NCBI GenBank assembly: GCA_016840965.1
Contig: JAEORI010000359.1
Span: 1 to 16,398 of the forward strand
Length of the DNA stretch: 16,398 bases
From: Candidatus Thorarchaeota archaeon
Lineage (GTDB): Archaea > Asgardarchaeota > Thorarchaeia > Thorarchaeales > Thorarchaeaceae
Direction: 5' to 3'
In this document: positions 15,693 to 16,398 of the stretch, one piece after another
Layout of the letters: every line of letters starts with the position of its first letter
Position numbering within the stretch: the first letter of the stretch is position 1
Notes under the pieces: model-generated
Databases searched by the model: none
What the model was told of the DNA's origin: nothing
Seen by the model: only the letters and a program-made list of their open reading frames with translations
Program-made: the position numbers and the translations under genes

Positions 15693-16280
15693 CTATCTCC
15701 TCTTGATTGCCAAGTAACCAAGAACTACTAGAATGAGTCCTGTGGCAACAGGAACCCATATCATCATCATGCTCCAAATCTCATATAGATCGACTGTTGT
15801 AGGCGGTGGTGTTGGTGTTGTCGTTCCTGGTTCACCAGTAACCACCACTGTTACATCAAATGAATGTGCTAAGTCTCCACCAGCCGCTGTCCAAATACGG
15901 ATGGTGAAGGTGCCATTTGTTATTGGAGTGAAAGTGATATCTACTGATATCTCTCCATCAGCTGCATTATTATCGCTAGTCGAATCATCCTGAACAAGAG
16001 ATTCAGAGATTGTGAAGTAATCATTATCTTCCCACCCACTTTTGATGGCAACATATTGTGCGCCATTCCCTGCATCAATCTGGAGAACAAAAGGCACTCC
16101 GGTTTCTGCATCCACTGATGAATTTGTTGTGAGTGTAAGTGTGTCAAATGTTTCATGACATCCAGCATTCCCGCATTCCCCTGAGAAATTTGGACTTGCG
16201 ACAACTGAGCTTGCCGCAGCAACTAACAAAAGAAGAAAGCTCATAATAACTAAGAGCTTTGTTGTATAGTTACGTTTCAT
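15693..16280 (-). CDS. Secreted tail-anchored protein with a CX4CH haem motif (putative monohaem c-type cytochrome)
   Basis: First gene of the redox cluster. A 195-residue protein with a signal peptide (MKRNYTTK, then a hydrophobic run ending AAASSVVA), a CGNAGCH motif (Cys36, Cys41, His42) a few residues after the predicted cleavage site, a beta-rich domain (about 45-150), a Thr/Pro linker, and a C-terminal helix (about 171-192) with a KRR stop-transfer end. Topology puts the domain outside the cell, held by the tail. CX4CH is an accepted covalent haem site in some cytochromes such as certain haems of cytochrome c3. Covalent haem is plausible because ccmABCDE lies in the same gene neighbourhood. 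It is the only such motif I found in the window. The ATG at 16280 has AGGTGG about 8 nt upstream. Confidence 0.72.
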   Translation of the reverse strand: MKRNYTTKLLVIMSFLLLLVAAASSVVASPNFSGECGNAGCHETFDTLTLTTNSSVDAETGVPFVLQIDAGNGAQYVAIKSGWEDNDYFTISESLVQDDSTSDNNAADGEISVDITFTPITNGTFTIRIWTAAGGDLAHSFDVTVVVTGEPGTTTPTPPPTTVDLYEIWSMMMIWVPVATGLILVVLGYLAIKRR

Positions 16281-16314
16281 AGCTTTGCCACCTAGATTTG
16301 GTTACATGTAGCAT

Positions 16315-16322
16315 CTTTTATC
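16315..16322 (-). promoter_or_regulatory. TATA-like box of the redox cluster
   Basis: GATAAAAG on the minus strand, preceded by a purine stretch (GAAA) suitable as a BRE, lies about 35-42 nt before the ATG at 16280. A start near 16295 would leave a leader of about 15 nt carrying the AGGTGG ribosome site. Confidence 0.5.
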
Positions 16323-16363
16323 TTTCAAACTATCAAATTCAAGTTTCGTTTTGGAACATACGT

Positions 16364-16375
16364 CTCGTATAAGAG
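16364..16375. promoter_or_regulatory. Near-palindrome CTCGTATAAGAG upstream of the redox cluster
   Basis: This 12-bp element matches its own complement at 10 of 12 positions and lies about 42 bp upstream of the proposed TATA box. It could be an operator for the cluster, or (reading TATAAG on the plus strand) the promoter of a divergent gene beyond the window edge. The rest of 16281-16398 shows no coding sequence I can support. Confidence 0.25.
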
Positions 16376-16398
16376 CATATTGGTTAACCATGTTATCT

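Noticed and set aside
1..16398. CRISPR arrays, tRNA/rRNA genes, insertion sequences and attachment sites
   Set aside because: Reading both strands showed no regularly spaced repeats, no tRNA-like cloverleaf, no transposase motifs and no long terminal inverted repeats.

Overview
The window reads as archaeal DNA of moderate, slightly AT-rich composition. The support is: TATA-like boxes about 25-45 nt ahead of several starts; Shine-Dalgarno sites of the GGTGA/GAGGTG type; frequent GTG and TTG starts; a CcmE with the CxxxY haem-binding motif known from archaea and some sulfate reducers; and HdrD-like proteins with doubled CCG domains. The phylum cannot be fixed from sequence alone. An Asgard-type or euryarchaeal genome that acquired a bacterial-type MutS is plausible. 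All genes but one lie on the minus strand, so transcription mostly runs from the right edge to the left.

Right half (about 16.3 to 8.9 kb) is one dense redox cluster. In transcription order it encodes: a small secreted, tail-anchored protein with a CX4CH haem motif; a four-helix DUF2231-like membrane protein; an Fe-S/CCG protein; a GlcD-like flavoprotein with a C-terminal membrane extension; a 207-nt gap holding a palindrome and a T8 run; a second four-helix membrane protein; a second GlcD-like flavoprotein; and a second Fe-S/CCG protein. The two Fe-S/FAD pairs are in mirror order around the central membrane gene. Both flavoproteins lack the GEHG and HxGDGN signatures of glycolate/D-lactate dehydrogenases but share a different motif at the GEHG position. 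My inference is an uncharacterised membrane-bound oxidoreductase that passes electrons from a cytosolic substrate to an outward-facing c-type cytochrome.

Middle (8.8 to 6.15 kb) is a ccmABCDE operon for haem export and delivery, including a 46-residue ccmD at 6544-6684. CcmF, CcmG and CcmH are not in the window. The operon sits directly downstream of the putative c-type cytochrome cluster and probably serves it. It converges on a single plus-strand gene at 5508-6143, a flavodoxin-fold protein with the compact cysteine motif of iron-sulfur flavoproteins.

Left part (5.3 to 0 kb) is housekeeping and cell envelope: mutS (full length, all catalytic motifs present), a secreted membrane-anchored protein of unknown function, a GT87/DUF2029-type membrane glycosyltransferase, and rpe, which is cut by the window edge. 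mutS and the flavoprotein are divergent across a 238-nt region that holds a perfect TGTCC-N6-GGACA dyad. No tRNA, rRNA, CRISPR array or insertion sequence was recognised.
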